From: Archaeoglobi archaeon
Lineage (GTDB): Archaea > Halobacteriota > Archaeoglobi > Archaeoglobales > Archaeoglobaceae
Assembly: GCA_004347865.1 (NCBI GenBank)
Contig: QNUZ01000002.1
Span: 1-37,757 of the forward strand
Length of the DNA: 37,757 nt
Reading direction: 5' to 3'
Part shown: piece by piece, positions 36,111-37,757 of the stretch
How positions within the stretch are numbered: position 1 is the first letter of the stretch
Layout: each line of letters starts with the position of its first letter
Position numbers and translations under genes: made by a program
Notes under the pieces: generated by a model
Database searches by the model: none
Told to the model about the DNA's origin: nothing
The model's input: only the letters and a program-made list of their open reading frames with translations

Positions 36111-37046
36111 GTGTTCAAATTTGAGAAGGAACAGAAGGTGTTTGAGTTTGGAAAGATAAAGGTTGGCGGTCAGCCGGGCGAACATCCGCCCGTGTTAGCC
36201 GGAACGATCTTTTACAAGGGGCACAAGATCGTAAGCGATGATCACAAGGGAATTTTTGACAAGGATAAGGCTGAGGAGCTGTGGAAGATGCAGCAGGAGT
36301 TCTCGGATCTCACTGGGATTCCATGCATGCTTCAGATAGTCGGAGAGTCGAGCGAAGCCATGCAGAAGTACATAGAGTGGTTTGCAAACATCTCAGACGC
36401 TCCTTTCCTGATAGACTCAACAGACCCCAATGTGAGGATCGCTGGTGCAAAATTCGCAACCGAAATAGGTGTTCATAGCAGGGCGATTTACAACTCGATA
36501 AATCCAAGCCTTACACCGCAGGAGGTTGAGGCTCTAAAGCACAGCAAGGTTGACTCTGCAATCGTGCTGGCTTTCAATCCAACGGATAACACGGTGAAGG
36601 GCAGGCTGGATATACTGCAGAAGGGAGGAGCCGGGCTATCGAAGGGACTTCTGGACATTGCAGCAGAATGCGGAATAAAGAAGACTCTGATCGATGTTGC
36701 TGCTACCCCTCTTGGAGCGGGGGCGGGAGCAACATTCAAATCTGTAATGGCGGTAAAGGCAAAGCTTGGCCTTCCTGCTGGCGGTGCACCGCACAACATT
36801 CCTTCAGCCTGGCCGTGGATAAAGAAGCTAAAGAAAGAGAGGAAAGAAGTCTTTCCGCCTGCAGACATAGGCTCGAATCTGATAATGCAAATACTCGGTG
36901 CTGACTTTCTGCTCTACGGACCCATTGAGAACGCTCCAATGATATTTCCGAGCACGGCCATGGTTAGCATAATCGTCGCCGAAGCCGTTTCGGAGCTTGG
37001 GATATCCGTTCAGGCGGAGACCCATCCGATAAAGAAGCTTGTCTAG
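36111..37046 (+). CDS. mtrH: Tetrahydromethanopterin S-methyltransferase subunit H
   Basis: 'KFEKEQKVFEFGKIKVGGQPGEHPPVLAGTIFYKGHKIVSD', 'DSTDPNVRIAGAKFATEIG', 'GAGATFKSVMAVKAKLGLPAGGAPHN'. Confidence 0.97.
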   Translation: MFKFEKEQKVFEFGKIKVGGQPGEHPPVLAGTIFYKGHKIVSDDHKGIFDKDKAEELWKMQQEFSDLTGIPCMLQIVGESSEAMQKYIEWFANISDAPFLIDSTDPNVRIAGAKFATEIGVHSRAIYNSINPSLTPQEVEALKHSKVDSAIVLAFNPTDNTVKGRLDILQKGGAGLSKGLLDIAAECGIKKTLIDVAATPLGAGAGATFKSVMAVKAKLGLPAGGAPHNIPSAWPWIKKLKKERKEVFPPADIGSNLIMQILGADFLLYGPIENAPMIFPSTAMVSIIVAEAVSELGISVQAETHPIKKLV

Positions 37047-37055
37047 GGTGCAGGG

Positions 37056-37472
37056 ATGGATGACGCAGTGGCCCTGCTCATAGGGCATGGAAGCAAACTC
37101 GAAATTCAGAAGAAGATGATTGAGAGGCTTGCGGAGAGCGTAAAAAACAGAGGAGTTTTCGCAGATGTATTCTATGCCTTCATGAACGTTAACAGGCCAA
37201 CTATAAGGGAGGCTATGACCGAAATAGTTAAAAAAGGCTATAGAAAGGTCATAGCCATCCCCGTATTTCTTTCTGAGGGTGTGCACACGACAGAGGATAT
37301 ACCCAGTGAACTCGGGCTAAAGAGCGGACAGCGAGAGGGAATTGTAGACTTCAACGGAGCGAAAGTAAAAGTTTTATACGCAAGAACGATCGGTTTCGAT
37401 GAAAGAATTGCCGATATCCTTGTAGAAAGGGGGAAGGAAGCGGTTGGGACTTCAAAGGAATTTTCCCGATAG
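37056..37472 (+). CDS. cfbA: Sirohydrochlorin nickelochelatase/cobaltochelatase (small CbiX type)
   Basis: 138 aa, 'ALLIGHGSKLEIQKKMIERLAE', 'VFYAFMNVNRPTIREAM', 'VIAIPVFLSEGVHTTEDIPSELGL'. Confidence 0.9.
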   Translation: MDDAVALLIGHGSKLEIQKKMIERLAESVKNRGVFADVFYAFMNVNRPTIREAMTEIVKKGYRKVIAIPVFLSEGVHTTEDIPSELGLKSGQREGIVDFNGAKVKVLYARTIGFDERIADILVERGKEAVGTSKEFSR

Positions 37473-37514
37473 CGTTATCTTTTTTGAAACCTTCAATTTT
37501 TGTGGGGTGATGTC

Positions 37515-37757
37515 ATGAACGAAGTTAAAGAAATTCCTAGCTCAGATTGGGACTTGCAAAGGTACCTGTACACTAGGGACATTTCCAGCGCTCCTGTGAT
37601 AAGCTTGCTTTTAAAGCGGGTTGACGTTATATATCAGCCCAGGGATGAGAGAGAAGTTCTGGAGGTTTTAAGGATAGCAAAAGAAGAGGGCGCAACCGTG
37701 GTCCCTCGAGGTGCGGGTACTTCAGGCTACGGCGGAGTTTTACCGCCTAAGGACATA
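37515..37757 (+). CDS. FAD-binding oxidoreductase, GlcD/D-lactate dehydrogenase type (3' truncated by window edge)
   Basis: MNEVKEIPSSDWDLQRYLYTRDISSAPVISLLLKRVDVIYQPRDEREVLEVLRIAKEEGATVVPRGAGTSGYGGVLPPKDI; 'VVPRGAGTSGYGG' is the FAD-PCMH motif. Confidence 0.75.
   Translation, partial: MNEVKEIPSSDWDLQRYLYTRDISSAPVISLLLKRVDVIYQPRDEREVLEVLRIAKEEGATVVPRGAGTSGYGGVLPPKDI

Noticed and set aside
1-37757. CRISPR array or long tandem repeats
   Set aside because: No regularly spaced direct repeats were seen; repeats found are short hairpins and IS605-like ends.

Overview
This 37.8-kb archaeal window looks like a methanogenesis (or reverse-methanogenesis) supercluster. Its background resembles Archaeoglobi; that lineage call is inference from gene content only. 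The left third (1-10.2 kb) is mostly housekeeping and accessory: Toprim fragment, class I fumarase alpha/beta, PQQ-repeat lipoprotein, diphthine synthase, OB-fold protein, DUF123 GIY-YIG protein, an AbrB-like plus phasin-like pair, tRNA-Leu(CAG), an MBL-fold hydrolase, a Mrp/NifX-like/DUF5320/DUF134 module, and a thiolase. From 10.3 to 37.5 kb almost every gene concerns methyl-coenzyme M reductase. Present are mcrBDCGA plus a DUF2115/UPF0305-like gene; F430 synthesis genes cfbC, cfbB, cfbD, cfbE and cfbA at three loci; a SsuABC/TauABC-type transporter directly upstream of cfbEDB; a COG1709-like HTH regulator; the MCR activation ATPase A2 (atwA); methanogenesis markers 2, 3, a fused 6+5, 15, 17 and 7; and a complete mtrEDCBAFGH operon followed by cfbA. 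The most interesting signals are: structural and activation genes for MCR within about 21 kb; a candidate sulfonate (coenzyme M?) importer in the cfb operon; a Mmp6-Mmp5 fusion; Leu at the McrA position that carries S-methylcysteine in Methanothermobacter; perfect inverted repeats at four regulatory regions; and decayed IS200/IS605 (TnpB) remnants bordering the methanogenesis genes. No database search was possible. Family calls come from reading the protein sequences.
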